From the NCBI GenBank assembly GCA_024421085.1, contig JAHQYN010000013.1, positions 1-47,744 on the forward strand: a stretch of 47,744 bases of DNA. The letters run 5' to 3'. This document shows positions 8,148-16,623 of the stretch, in pieces. The notes beneath the pieces are model-generated. The model was not told the DNA's origin. It was given only the letters and a program-made list of their open reading frames with translations, and did not search any database. The stretch is from Acidimicrobiia bacterium. GTDB taxonomy: Bacteria; Actinomycetota; Acidimicrobiia; Acidimicrobiales; Aldehydirespiratoraceae. How positions within the stretch are numbered: position 1 is the first letter of the stretch; the number at the start of each line of letters is the position of its first letter. The translations under genes and the position numbers were made by a program.

Positions 8148-9146
8148 GTGATCATCGGGATTGACGTCGGAGGGACCAAGGCGCTGGGTCTGCTGGTCGA
8201 TCCCGACGACGGCCAGATCCTGGCCAGGACCCGAAAGTCGAGCCGCGGCAGCGGCGATGAACTGCTCGGGCGGCTGACCGAGGTCGTGACGGAACTATCT
8301 GAGCAGAGCCCGACACCGGTGCAGGGCGTGGGTCTCGGGATCGCCGGTCTGGCGGCCCGCAGCGGCGTGGTGCGCTACTCCCCCAACCTGCCGAACCTGA
8401 TCGAGTTCCCGGTGGGTCCACTCCTGGCCGAGGCGGCCGGCATACAGGTCGCCACAATCAACGATGCCACCGCCGGCACCTGGGCTGAGGCGAAACTCGG
8501 CGCCGGCCGCGGCACAGACGACTTCGCCTACGTGGCTCTGGGAAGCGGGATCGGGACCGGCTTCGTCGCCGGAGGACACCTGCTGCTCGGCGCCAACGGG
8601 TTCGCGGGAGAGTCCGGGCACATGACCGTCGACGCCAGCGGACCCGCACACATCACCGGCGAACCGGGACCGTGGGAGTACTTCGCTTCAGGCAACGGGC
8701 TCGGCCGGCTCGGCCGTGAAGCCGCAGCCGCCGGCACCTTTCCCGCGGCAAGCGCCCTAGTGAGCGATATCAGCGAGATCCGCAGCGAACATGTCGTCGC
8801 GGCCCTCAATCAGGGCGACCCGACCGCTGAGGAAATCTTCGACGGATTCTGCCGTGAGGCCGCTCGCGGCATCGCCAACCTGATCCTGATTCTGGACTCG
8901 AGCCGGGTGGTGCTCGGCGGAGGCCTCGCCGAGGTGGGCGAGCCGCTCAGATCCAGAGTCGACGACTGGCTCCAACGCCTGCTGTTGGGTTCGGAGCATC
9001 GTCCCAAAGTCGAGGTCGTGTTGGCGAAGTTCGGCTCCGAGTCCGGCGCCCTCGGCGCCGCGCTGGTCGCCGCCGATCCGCACACAATTCGTTCTGGCGG
9101 TGCCACCGGTCGAAAACCGACGCATGGCACCGCCAGAACGGGGTGA
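8148..9146 (+). CDS. ROK-family sugar kinase, probable glucokinase
   Basis: A 332-residue ROK kinase. The ATP-binding phosphate loop is DVGGTK (residues 6-11), the catalytic Asp region is INDATAGTWAEAKLG, and the glycine-rich stretch is ALGSGIGTGFVAGG. The sugar-binding GE.GH motif reads GESGHMTVD. In typical ROK kinases a CxCGxxGC(x)E zinc motif follows. Here it is AHITGEPGPWEYFASG, with none of the cysteines. Zinc-less ROK kinases exist, so activity is still plausible, but specificity is uncertain. GTG 8148 is placed by the TAGATT box. The last codons run through a perfect inverted repeat, so the C-terminal tail (GGATGRKPTHGTARTG) is probably non-conserved. Confidence 0.87.
   Translation: MIIGIDVGGTKALGLLVDPDDGQILARTRKSSRGSGDELLGRLTEVVTELSEQSPTPVQGVGLGIAGLAARSGVVRYSPNLPNLIEFPVGPLLAEAAGIQVATINDATAGTWAEAKLGAGRGTDDFAYVALGSGIGTGFVAGGHLLLGANGFAGESGHMTVDASGPAHITGEPGPWEYFASGNGLGRLGREAAAAGTFPAASALVSDISEIRSEHVVAALNQGDPTAEEIFDGFCREAARGIANLILILDSSRVVLGGGLAEVGEPLRSRVDDWLQRLLLGSEHRPKVEVVLAKFGSESGALGAALVAADPHTIRSGGATGRKPTHGTARTG
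9090..9140. terminator. Perfect 16-bp inverted repeat, probable bidirectional terminator
   Basis: Bases 9090-9105 (CGTTCTGGCGGTGCCA) are exactly complementary to 9125-9140. The 19-base loop contains a smaller CGGT/ACCG stem. It lies between the convergent ROK and livHMG genes and overlaps the ROK C-terminal codons. There is no U-run, so it would be an intrinsic terminator of the actinobacterial type or a palindromic repeat element. Confidence 0.6.
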
Positions 9147-9154
9147 TCAGCGGG

Positions 9155-12091
9155 CTAGGCGGGGCCGGAACGGCCGGGGGCGGCGTCGTTGGTGGCCCGG
9201 TAGGTGGGGGTGGCCGGGGGGGGGTGAGCAGGGGCCAAGGCGGGCCCGGACCGGCCGATGGCGGCCTCGTTGGTGCCCAGATAGCTGGCGATGACCAGTG
9301 GGTCGTTGCGGACCTCGTCGGGGGGTCCGTTGGCGATCACCGCGCCAGACTCGAGGCAGTAGACCCGGTCGCTGATGCTCATCACCAGAGGCATGTCGTG
9401 CTCGATCACGACCACCGACGCGTCGAGCTCGGACTGGATCTGCTTGATCAGCGGCCCGAACGCCTCCGCCTCGCGCTGGGCGACGCCGCCGGTCGGTTCA
9501 TCGAGCAGCAGCACGCGGGCGTCAACCGCCAGCAGGCTGCCAAGCTCGACGATGCGGCGGGTGCCCGTGGAGAGCGCCTCGATGAACGAGTCCGCATAGC
9601 GACCCAGCCCGAGGTAGTCGATGATCTCGTCCGCCGAGGACCGCTTGACCCGCTCGTGGGCGCCCGATGGCGGCAGCGCCAGCATCGACGGCACCAGGCG
9701 GGAGTGCTGACGTGCCTCCAGCGCAACCATCACCGCCTCGCGCACGGTGAGGCCCGGATACAAGCGGGCCGCCTGGAAGCCCCTGCCGAGACCGAGGCTG
9801 TGACGAGCCGAAGCGCTGCGCTCGGTGACATCGGCTCCAAGCACTTCGACCGTGCCCTCCGACGGAACGAATCCGCCTATCGCATTGAGCAGGGTCGACT
9901 TTCCGGCGCCGTTGGTTCCGATCAAACCGACCAACTCTCCCTGGTTGACCTCGAAATCAACGTCGGACACGGCAATATTGCCTCCGAAGCGGACGGTGAT
10001 TCCCCGCGCCGCGAGCATCGGGCCGTCGATTGCAGGAGGATCGGGTCGTGTTGTTGCCGGAACCGACTTGTGCTCCCCAACTTGGGGCACCTCGTCGGGT
10101 TGTCGCTCGCGCAGGCGACGGTCGGCCACCCCGAGCAAACCGTCGCGGATCGAGTAGACGATCTGCAGCAGCCCTCCCGGGAAGTACATGAGCAGCACCA
10201 GCAGGCCGATGTTGGAGGTGAGCAGTTGTTGCAGGTCGCGGAGCTGGTCCGGGACCAGCCGTTCGATGCCCAGGATCCACAGCGAGCCGAGAACCGGACC
10301 GGCCACCGACCCCAGGCCGCCCACGATGGCGATAACGATCACCCTCAGGGAGTTGGCAGGAGCGAACTGGGTGCCGGGGCTGAGCGACGGCTGCACGATC
10401 ACGTAGAGCGCTCCGGTCAGCGCCGCCATCCCGCCGGCCACCGCGAAGGCGGCGAGTTTCATGCGGCCCGGCGCCACTGTGGAGGCTGCTGCCATGTCCT
10501 CGTTGTCGCGCACGGCAATGAATGAGCGGCCGATGCCTGTCGCGCGGATGCGGGTCACCACCCACGACATCAGTACCAACGTGACCAGACAAACCAGGTA
10601 CATCGTTCGCCGCGACTCCCCCAAATCCACCCCGAACAGCGCCGGGCGGTCGGGTGGGCGGGGCGAGGTCGTGCCGCCGCTGAAGAAGTCCTGAACGAAG
10701 ATCCAAGTGCCCGCCATGACCGCGAATGCGAGGGTTGTGACGGCCAGGAACAGTCCGCGCACCCGCAGCGCGGGCAGGCCGACCAGCACCGCGACCAGCA
10801 CTCCCAACGCGGTCGCCAGCACCACCGCGATCCCCCATGGAACGTCGATGCTGAGATCGAACAGGTCGAACGGGATCGGAATGTCGTGGCCCTCGGTGAA
10901 CGCCAGCGTCGCCAGACCTCCCACGCCGACGAACGCGAACTGGCCGAGCGACAACTGCCCTGCCCAGCCGGTCAGAACGGTCAACGACAGAGCGACCATG
11001 GCGAACAGCAAGATGTTGCTCCAGGTGAAGATCGGCGCGGACTCGGTCACGAAGATCGGGACCAGGGCCAAAGCGCCGAACAGGAAGAAGAATCCGATGC
11101 CGTTGAGGTTGCGGACCCACCAAATGCTGCGGAGCCGCTCGGGGATCGGGCGCAGGGTCGGCGACAGCGACCAGCCGACATCCTCGCGGCCCGAGCGCAC
11201 GAACCACAGCACCACCACCAACACGGTGACGAAGAACCACAGGTTGACGATCGACTGGTTGGTCGATTCGACATTGTTGCGAACGATCTTCTCGACCACA
11301 CCGACTGCGAGACCCGCCCAGATGACCCCCGGCAGCGACCGCATCTTGGCCAGCAGCGACACGACCAGAACCTTCAACAGCAGTTCCTCGACCAGAAGAT
11401 TGCCGGTGTCGTCGACGGTCGCCGCCTGGAACCCCTGCAACGGGGCGGTGAGGATCGCGGTCGCCGCCGCGAACGCCCCGGCGATGGTCCAGACGATAGT
11501 CGACACGCGCCGCGGCGAGGTTCCGTACACCCGGGCTGTGTCGGGATTGGAGGCCGAAGCTCTCACCGCCAAACCGAAGCGGGTCTTGGTCATGAACAGG
11601 CCGAGCAGCGCGATGAGCGCAGGCACCACCACGAGCACGGTGATCTCCCGTGCCTGCAGCCGGATGTGGTCGGTCGGTTCCCAGGTCACCTCGAAAGCTG
11701 TGGGAATGTTCCCTCCCGCGGTGATGTCGGGGATCCAGCCGACACGCGCCAAGGTCAGTATCTGACCGACCCCGATGGTGGCTATCAGCAGGACCAGACG
11801 CGGCGATTCGAAGAGGCGCCTCACCACGATCAACTCGACGGCCATCCCGATCAAGGCGGTCCCGACGAGCGCCAACCCGAAGGCGAACCACCAGTTCAGT
11901 TCGTAGTTGATGATCATCATCACGAAGATCGCCAGACCGAAGAAGCCCATCTCGCCGTGCGCGAAGTTGAGCACCCCCGTCGAGCGGTAGATGAGCACGA
12001 AACCCGCCGCCAACGCGGCATAGGTGAGCCCTGCGATGATCCCGATGACAATCGATTGTTGACCGATTTCAATACCGAGAAGTTCGATCAT
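9155..12091 (-). CDS. LivH-LivM-LivG fusion: HAAT ABC importer permeases and ATPase
   Basis: One 978-residue protein carrying three normally separate subunits of a branched-chain-amino-acid-type importer. Residues 1 to about 300 are a LivH permease (LIYRSTGVLNFAHGEMGF). About 335-650 is LivM (LTGWAGQLSLGQFAFVGVGG and the EAA-like VRDNEDMAAAS). About 690-940 is a LivG ATPase with Walker A GTNGAGKST, signature LSTGTRRIVELG, Walker B VLLLDEPTGG and the switch His in VIEHDMPLV. The signature LSTGT is a mild variant of LSGGQ. The C-terminal tail repeats a TN(E/D)AA.GRSGPA unit twice. The start overlaps the stop of the upstream MFS-LivF gene by four bases, so translation is coupled. The ligand is unknown; amino acids, amides or urea are possible. 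Confidence 0.92.
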   Translation of the reverse strand: MIELLGIEIGQQSIVIGIIAGLTYAALAAGFVLIYRSTGVLNFAHGEMGFFGLAIFVMMIINYELNWWFAFGLALVGTALIGMAVELIVVRRLFESPRLVLLIATIGVGQILTLARVGWIPDITAGGNIPTAFEVTWEPTDHIRLQAREITVLVVVPALIALLGLFMTKTRFGLAVRASASNPDTARVYGTSPRRVSTIVWTIAGAFAAATAILTAPLQGFQAATVDDTGNLLVEELLLKVLVVSLLAKMRSLPGVIWAGLAVGVVEKIVRNNVESTNQSIVNLWFFVTVLVVVLWFVRSGREDVGWSLSPTLRPIPERLRSIWWVRNLNGIGFFFLFGALALVPIFVTESAPIFTWSNILLFAMVALSLTVLTGWAGQLSLGQFAFVGVGGLATLAFTEGHDIPIPFDLFDLSIDVPWGIAVVLATALGVLVAVLVGLPALRVRGLFLAVTTLAFAVMAGTWIFVQDFFSGGTTSPRPPDRPALFGVDLGESRRTMYLVCLVTLVLMSWVVTRIRATGIGRSFIAVRDNEDMAAASTVAPGRMKLAAFAVAGGMAALTGALYVIVQPSLSPGTQFAPANSLRVIVIAIVGGLGSVAGPVLGSLWILGIERLVPDQLRDLQQLLTSNIGLLVLLMYFPGGLLQIVYSIRDGLLGVADRRLRERQPDEVPQVGEHKSVPATTRPDPPAIDGPMLAARGITVRFGGNIAVSDVDFEVNQGELVGLIGTNGAGKSTLLNAIGGFVPSEGTVEVLGADVTERSASARHSLGLGRGFQAARLYPGLTVREAVMVALEARQHSRLVPSMLALPPSGAHERVKRSSADEIIDYLGLGRYADSFIEALSTGTRRIVELGSLLAVDARVLLLDEPTGGVAQREAEAFGPLIKQIQSELDASVVVIEHDMPLVMSISDRVYCLESGAVIANGPPDEVRNDPLVIASYLGTNEAAIGRSGPALAPAHPPPATPTYRATNDAAPGRSGPA

Positions 12092-14298
12092 CCGCCTTCG
12101 CCTCCCAAGAAGACGGCACGGGCCAGGTCGTCGCGTTCAGCGAGCTCCTGGGCGGGCCCCTCGAAACGGACCACGCCCTTCTCCATGAAGACGGCGCGGT
12201 CAGCGAACGCCAACGCCACGTTGAGCGACTGCTCGACGATGATCATCGTCTGGCCCCGCGCCTTTAGGTCCGCCACGACCTCCAACAGTTCCTGCACCAC
12301 CACCGGCGCCAGGCCCAGACTCAGTTCGTCGATGAGCAGGACCTCGGGTTCGTGGATGAGCGCCATGGCCAGGGCCAACATCTGTTGCTGGCCTCCTGAG
12401 AGGTCTCCGGCGAGTTCACCGAGCCAGCCTTCAAGCGCCGGGAAGGTCTCGACTGCGGTGGCGATCCTGCGTTCCACTTCCTCGGGCTCCATCTCCTTGC
12501 CCAGCAGCGCCGCCCGAAGGTTGTCGCCGATGCTCAGCGCCGGGAAGGTCCCCTCCCCGCCGCGCAACTGAACGATCCCGACTCGGAACCGCGTCTCGGC
12601 TTCGGCGTAGGTGATCGTGCGCCCGTTGAGACGGACCACCCCCCGGTCCGGTATCCCCAGGCCGGATATGGCTCGCAGCAACGTGGACTTGCCGGCCCCA
12701 TTGGTTCCGAGCAGGGCCAGCACCTCGCCCTTGGCAACCTCGATCTCGACGTCGAACAAGACCTGTACCGGCCCGTAGCTGTAGTCGAGGTTGCGGACCT
12801 GCAACGCGGGAACGGGTTCACCCGAGGCGATCTTGCGAGCCTCCGACTGCTCCTCGAGCAGCTCCTCCACCGCCAGGGAGATGTCTCGGCGAATATGCAC
12901 CGCGCCGCGTCGGATCAACCAGCCGCCGAGCATCGCCGTGTACGGCGCCAGGATGAGCATGGCAGTGCGGTTGTTGTAGGCGTCGGAGATCTGTCCTGCG
13001 ATCAGGCCGCCTATGAATCCCCCCATCAAGAAGATGAAGACGGGAAGCAGGGCGAACGCCTGGGCGCGGATCCGATAAGGGGCGACCAGGGCGATGATCG
13101 TGGGGGCCGCAACGAACGCCGCAGAGATCATCGCCTGGGCCAGACCGACCAGCAGGAGCAGGGGGCCGATCGCCTTGATTGGCAGTGCCACGAAATAGAC
13201 CAGGCCGGCGCCGATGATCAACGCTCCGGTCAGGTTGACGACGGCTTCGGGGTCTTCGCGGAACTTGCGGTCGAAGACTCGACCCGCAATGGGAATCCCG
13301 ATCAATGCGGGAATCCACATCAGAGACTCGACGATCCCGCGGTCGAGGGCGTCGAGACCATACTTGTCCTCGAGCATCAGGTTGAACTGGCCGGGCACCG
13401 CGATCAGCGCGAAGCCCAGCACGCCGACGCCCGTGGCGAAGAAGTAGAACGTGCGGACCTTGCGCAGCCGCGCCAACGCCGTGCTCATCGACGCCTCGAG
13501 TTCCTCGACTTCGATGGCCTCGTCGTCGAGCAGGGCCTCCTGTTCGTTGCGGCCCCGCTGCGGCTCCTTCATGGCGATTGAGGCCAAGCCGACGATCACG
13601 GGCGGGATCGCCATGATGTAGAAAGCCCAGCGCCATCCCTGTTCACCGCCCGCTATTGCCACGATCACGCCGATCGCCAGCGGACCGAGCAGTTGGCCGA
13701 GCGGTCGACCCAGTGCCTCGAAAGCGAAGACCCGGGCCCGAGCCTGTATCGGGTAGCGGTCACTTATCAGCGAGTTCGACACCGGGATTCTGTACGCCTG
13801 CCCGAAGCCGGTTGCGGCGTTGGTCCAGAAGAGCTGGAAGGCATTGACGATGAACCCCGACAACGCCATCGTCGAGGCCCAGAACAGCGAGGCGACCGGG
13901 ATGATGGTGACGCGGGTGACGCGGTCGGCGAGCGCCGCCATCGGCACCGCGCCGAGAACCAGGGCCACCCCACCGAAACCGAGGACCCCTGCCAGCACGG
14001 TGTCTGAGATGTTGAGCGAGTTCTGGATGTCGGGGCCGATCACCCGCACGGCGCGGGGAAGATCGTCGATGAAGTTCAGCAGGAACATCATCACCACGGT
14101 CATCTTGCCCCCGGCGACCATCGCCTCTCGCAGCGTCATCGGCTCGTCGCCGACCCCCGGCAAGAGATCGTCGGGGAACAGCACCGCCTTGTCCCGCTCC
14201 GCCTGTTCGAGTTGGCGACGGGCCTCTTCGTCGAGAACCGCGGCTGCAAGCCTCGCCGCTGTGCTTCCGGTTGCAGCGTCGCCTTGCCGGCTTGTCAT
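12088..14298 (-). CDS. MFS permease fused to a LivF-type ABC ATPase
   Basis: A 736-residue two-part protein. Residues about 60-490 look like a 12-helix major facilitator permease (MALADRVTRVTIIPVA is the loop 2-3 motif, then QAYRIPVSNSLISDRYP). Residues about 500-736 are a complete LivF ATPase: Walker A GTNGAGKST at about 529, signature LSGGQQQM at about 633, Walker B VLLIDELSLGLAP and switch EQSLNVALAFADRAV. It supplies the second ATPase for the HAAT importer encoded immediately downstream with a four-base overlap. What the MFS part does is unknown: it could be an independent exchanger or a membrane anchor for the ATPase. The start ATG 14298 (MTSRQGDAATG) is chosen because longer forms translate intergenic repeats. 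Confidence 0.88.
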   Translation of the reverse strand: MTSRQGDAATGSTAARLAAAVLDEEARRQLEQAERDKAVLFPDDLLPGVGDEPMTLREAMVAGGKMTVVMMFLLNFIDDLPRAVRVIGPDIQNSLNISDTVLAGVLGFGGVALVLGAVPMAALADRVTRVTIIPVASLFWASTMALSGFIVNAFQLFWTNAATGFGQAYRIPVSNSLISDRYPIQARARVFAFEALGRPLGQLLGPLAIGVIVAIAGGEQGWRWAFYIMAIPPVIVGLASIAMKEPQRGRNEQEALLDDEAIEVEELEASMSTALARLRKVRTFYFFATGVGVLGFALIAVPGQFNLMLEDKYGLDALDRGIVESLMWIPALIGIPIAGRVFDRKFREDPEAVVNLTGALIIGAGLVYFVALPIKAIGPLLLLVGLAQAMISAAFVAAPTIIALVAPYRIRAQAFALLPVFIFLMGGFIGGLIAGQISDAYNNRTAMLILAPYTAMLGGWLIRRGAVHIRRDISLAVEELLEEQSEARKIASGEPVPALQVRNLDYSYGPVQVLFDVEIEVAKGEVLALLGTNGAGKSTLLRAISGLGIPDRGVVRLNGRTITYAEAETRFRVGIVQLRGGEGTFPALSIGDNLRAALLGKEMEPEEVERRIATAVETFPALEGWLGELAGDLSGGQQQMLALAMALIHEPEVLLIDELSLGLAPVVVQELLEVVADLKARGQTMIIVEQSLNVALAFADRAVFMEKGVVRFEGPAQELAERDDLARAVFLGGEGG

Positions 14299-14358
14299 CG
14301 GCCCCCCAGATTGACTGTTCTGTGCGCCGACATCATTACCGCACAAGCAGAGCCGCGC

Positions 14359-14493
14359 CAGTACCGAACAAGCAAATCCCAGTACCGAACAAGCAAATCC
14401 CAGTACCGAACAAGCAAATCGATGTCTGGGGCATATGACCGCCATTGAACTCGAGCGTCTCGTATTCGGCACCAGTACCAAACAAGCAAATCG
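14359..14493. repeat. 21-bp iterons between divergent transporter genes
   Basis: Three contiguous 21-bp copies begin at 14359, 14380 and 14401 (core ACCGAACAAGCAAATC), and a fourth with one change begins at 14473. The third and fourth share a further 11 bp (ATGTCTGGGGC). A 21-bp period is two DNA turns, as expected of operator arrays. They lie between the MFS-LivF gene and the receptor gene. Confidence 0.8.
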
Positions 14494-14589
14494 ATGTCTG
14501 GGGCGGCGGCGACTTGTGTCGCGCGTCACTTGGGGCGACAATACTGGCTGTGCCGTGGACCGACGCGGCGCTCAGACTTGGAGGGTCCG

Positions 14590-16272
14590 ATGCACAACCT
14601 ACGGTTCCGATGGCTAGCTGTTCTGCTGGCGTTGCTGTTCTTTGCTGCTGCTTGCGGCGGGGAGACGACCGGAGACTCAGGCGACGGCGCCGACGGCGGC
14701 ACCACGACCCAACCGAGAGCAACTGCCGAAGACGACACAACCGAAGCCGATCCGGGCGACGGCGGCGACGCGCCCACGACGACCGCGAGTGACGCTGCGG
14801 ATGACGCGACCGGCGACGACATGCCCGAGCCCGGGGCGGAGCCCGAACCCAACATCTACGACGATCCTCGGGGAGGAGTCTTCGCCGCGTTCCAGCAGGG
14901 CTTCGACCGAGGCGACCATCCGTTCTTGCAGTACGACGCCTTCTGTGTGGCCCATGATCCGGCCGCAGACCGGGTTGACACCGATGACGGGATCAGTGCC
15001 GACTCGATCAAGGTCGGCCACATCCGCAGCCGGCTGGAGGACGCGGCCCGTATTGGATTCGCCGTTCCCGTCGGCGACCCGAAGGAGATGTTCGAAGTAT
15101 TCATCGACTACATCAACGAGGAGTGCGGCGGGATCAGGGGCCGCATGCTCGACCTCGGTTACGCAGAGGCAGAGCTTCTCGGCGACGATGTGGAAGTCAG
15201 CCGCAACGCTGCGTGTCTGGCCATGACCGAGGACCACAAGTCGGTGATCGTGATGAACAGCACGGGTTTCCAGGGCACGGCCAACGTGTGCCTAGTCGTG
15301 GAGCAGGAGACGATATTCATCTCCACCCAGGGCCAGACCGAGGCGTTCATGGCCGGCGGGAACGACCGGCTGCTGTCGTTGTCGCCGACACTCGAGGAGA
15401 GTCTCCGCTTCATGGTGACCGAAAGTCTGGACAGTGGTGCATTCGACGGCCTCACGTTGGGTGTTGCGGCACCGGACACGCCGGGGCAGGCCGAGGCCGT
15501 GGAGGAGGCTCTGGTGATCCCGCTGCGTGATGCCGGGTTCGAGGTCGTGTTCGACGTGATCAACTGCGGCGGCACAACGATCTGCTTCGGCGGTGGCCCC
15601 GAGTCGGTCACCAACATGGTCAACGCCGGGGTCAACGGCTTCTTCAACGTCCTCAACATCATATCTGCGCCCGGCTACATCGCCGAGATGGCCAACCAGG
15701 GTTATGAGCCCGGGGATGTGCAGTTCTTCGCTTCGGACTTCAACTCCCAGACCAGTGAGCTCGTGGCTGGCAAGATCACCGAAAACGTCGGGGCCGGCAA
15801 CCTCTACAACGGTGCCAAGATCATCGACTTCAGGACCACCGGGGAGTACCGGGACCCGGCCTTTGAGCCCAACCCGATGGCCGACATGTGCAACCGGCTC
15901 TACAGCGAGAACAGTCCCTCGGGCGCTGGCCACGACTGGCGGGACCTGGGAGACTCGGCATACGGAATGGTCGGGAGCGTCTGCGGGATCGTCAGGATCA
16001 TGGCCCGCGGCCTGTACGACGCAGGCGACAACCCGACTGTCGCCGACGTCCAAGAGGCGATCGCCAACTTGGGCCCAGTCGACAACAACGCGATGTCGCC
16101 AGCGTCGATCCGTCCCGGCAAGACCGCGATGGCCGACGTCATCCAGACGCTCGACTTCTCGTTCCCCTGCTATCAGCCCCTGCCTTTCGAGCGGGCCGAC
16201 GATCCAGACGAAGAACCAGATAAGGCGATCTGCATCACCGGACGCAACGACTTCCGCCCCGCCCCCCGCTAG
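14590..16272 (+). CDS. HAAT-type substrate-binding lipoprotein
   Basis: A 560-residue periplasmic-binding-protein-like receptor. The N-terminus is a lipoprotein signal (residues 1-21) with lipobox FFAAAC, so Cys22 is the lipidated residue. An acidic, Thr-rich linker of about 60 residues follows. The Peripla_BP type 1 fold then begins at GISADSIKVGHI, with the usual lobes (FEVFIDYINEECGGIRGRMLDL; MTEDHKSVIVMNSTGFQG; VNGFFNVLNIISAPGYIAEMANQGY). GGAGGGT precedes ATG 14590 and fits a ribosome binding site. It is the natural receptor for the fused LivHMG and MFS-LivF proteins encoded divergently. Paired cysteines in the C-terminal third may form disulfides outside the membrane. The ligand cannot be inferred. 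Confidence 0.9.
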   Translation: MHNLRFRWLAVLLALLFFAAACGGETTGDSGDGADGGTTTQPRATAEDDTTEADPGDGGDAPTTTASDAADDATGDDMPEPGAEPEPNIYDDPRGGVFAAFQQGFDRGDHPFLQYDAFCVAHDPAADRVDTDDGISADSIKVGHIRSRLEDAARIGFAVPVGDPKEMFEVFIDYINEECGGIRGRMLDLGYAEAELLGDDVEVSRNAACLAMTEDHKSVIVMNSTGFQGTANVCLVVEQETIFISTQGQTEAFMAGGNDRLLSLSPTLEESLRFMVTESLDSGAFDGLTLGVAAPDTPGQAEAVEEALVIPLRDAGFEVVFDVINCGGTTICFGGGPESVTNMVNAGVNGFFNVLNIISAPGYIAEMANQGYEPGDVQFFASDFNSQTSELVAGKITENVGAGNLYNGAKIIDFRTTGEYRDPAFEPNPMADMCNRLYSENSPSGAGHDWRDLGDSAYGMVGSVCGIVRIMARGLYDAGDNPTVADVQEAIANLGPVDNNAMSPASIRPGKTAMADVIQTLDFSFPCYQPLPFERADDPDEEPDKAICITGRNDFRPAPR

Positions 16273-16556
16273 CGCGGTGTTTACGCCGGACGCAGCCGGA
16301 GCCGCGCAGTGTTGACGCCGGGCGCAGCCGGAGCCGCGCAGTGTTGACGCCGGGCGCAACCGGAGCCGCGCGGTGTTTACGCCGGGCGCAGCCGGAGCCG
16401 CGCAGTGTTTACGCCGGACGCAGCCGGAGCCGCGCGGTGTTTACGCCGGACGCAGCCACGACCACGCAGCGTTTACGCCGGACGCAGCCACGACCACGCG
16501 GTGCTGACGCCGGACGCAGCACGAACCACGCAGTGTTGACGCCGGACGCAGCCGTT
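16273..16556. repeat. 32-bp tandem repeat, about nine copies
   Basis: A minisatellite of about nine imperfect 32-bp units (core CGCGCAGTGTTTACGCCGGA) fills the gap between the receptor gene and the convergent antiporter. Sequence variants are ordered: the GTTGACGCC and GTTTACGCC forms alternate, and the last units replace GGAGCC with ACGACC. There are no unique spacers, so it is not CRISPR. No gene is seen here. Confidence 0.85.
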
Positions 16557-16623
16557 CGGAGGGCGCAGCGCACGCCGCTTGCGTGGGACTGGGCCGCCCT
16601 CGATACTCCCGTCCGGCCTTGGC

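Noticed and set aside
14299-14541. N-terminal extension of the MFS-LivF protein
   Set aside because: It only translates the 21-bp iterons (FACSVLG repeats); ATG 14298 is the sensible start.
16273-16556. CRISPR array
   Set aside because: The 32-bp units are contiguous with no spacers and no cas genes are nearby.
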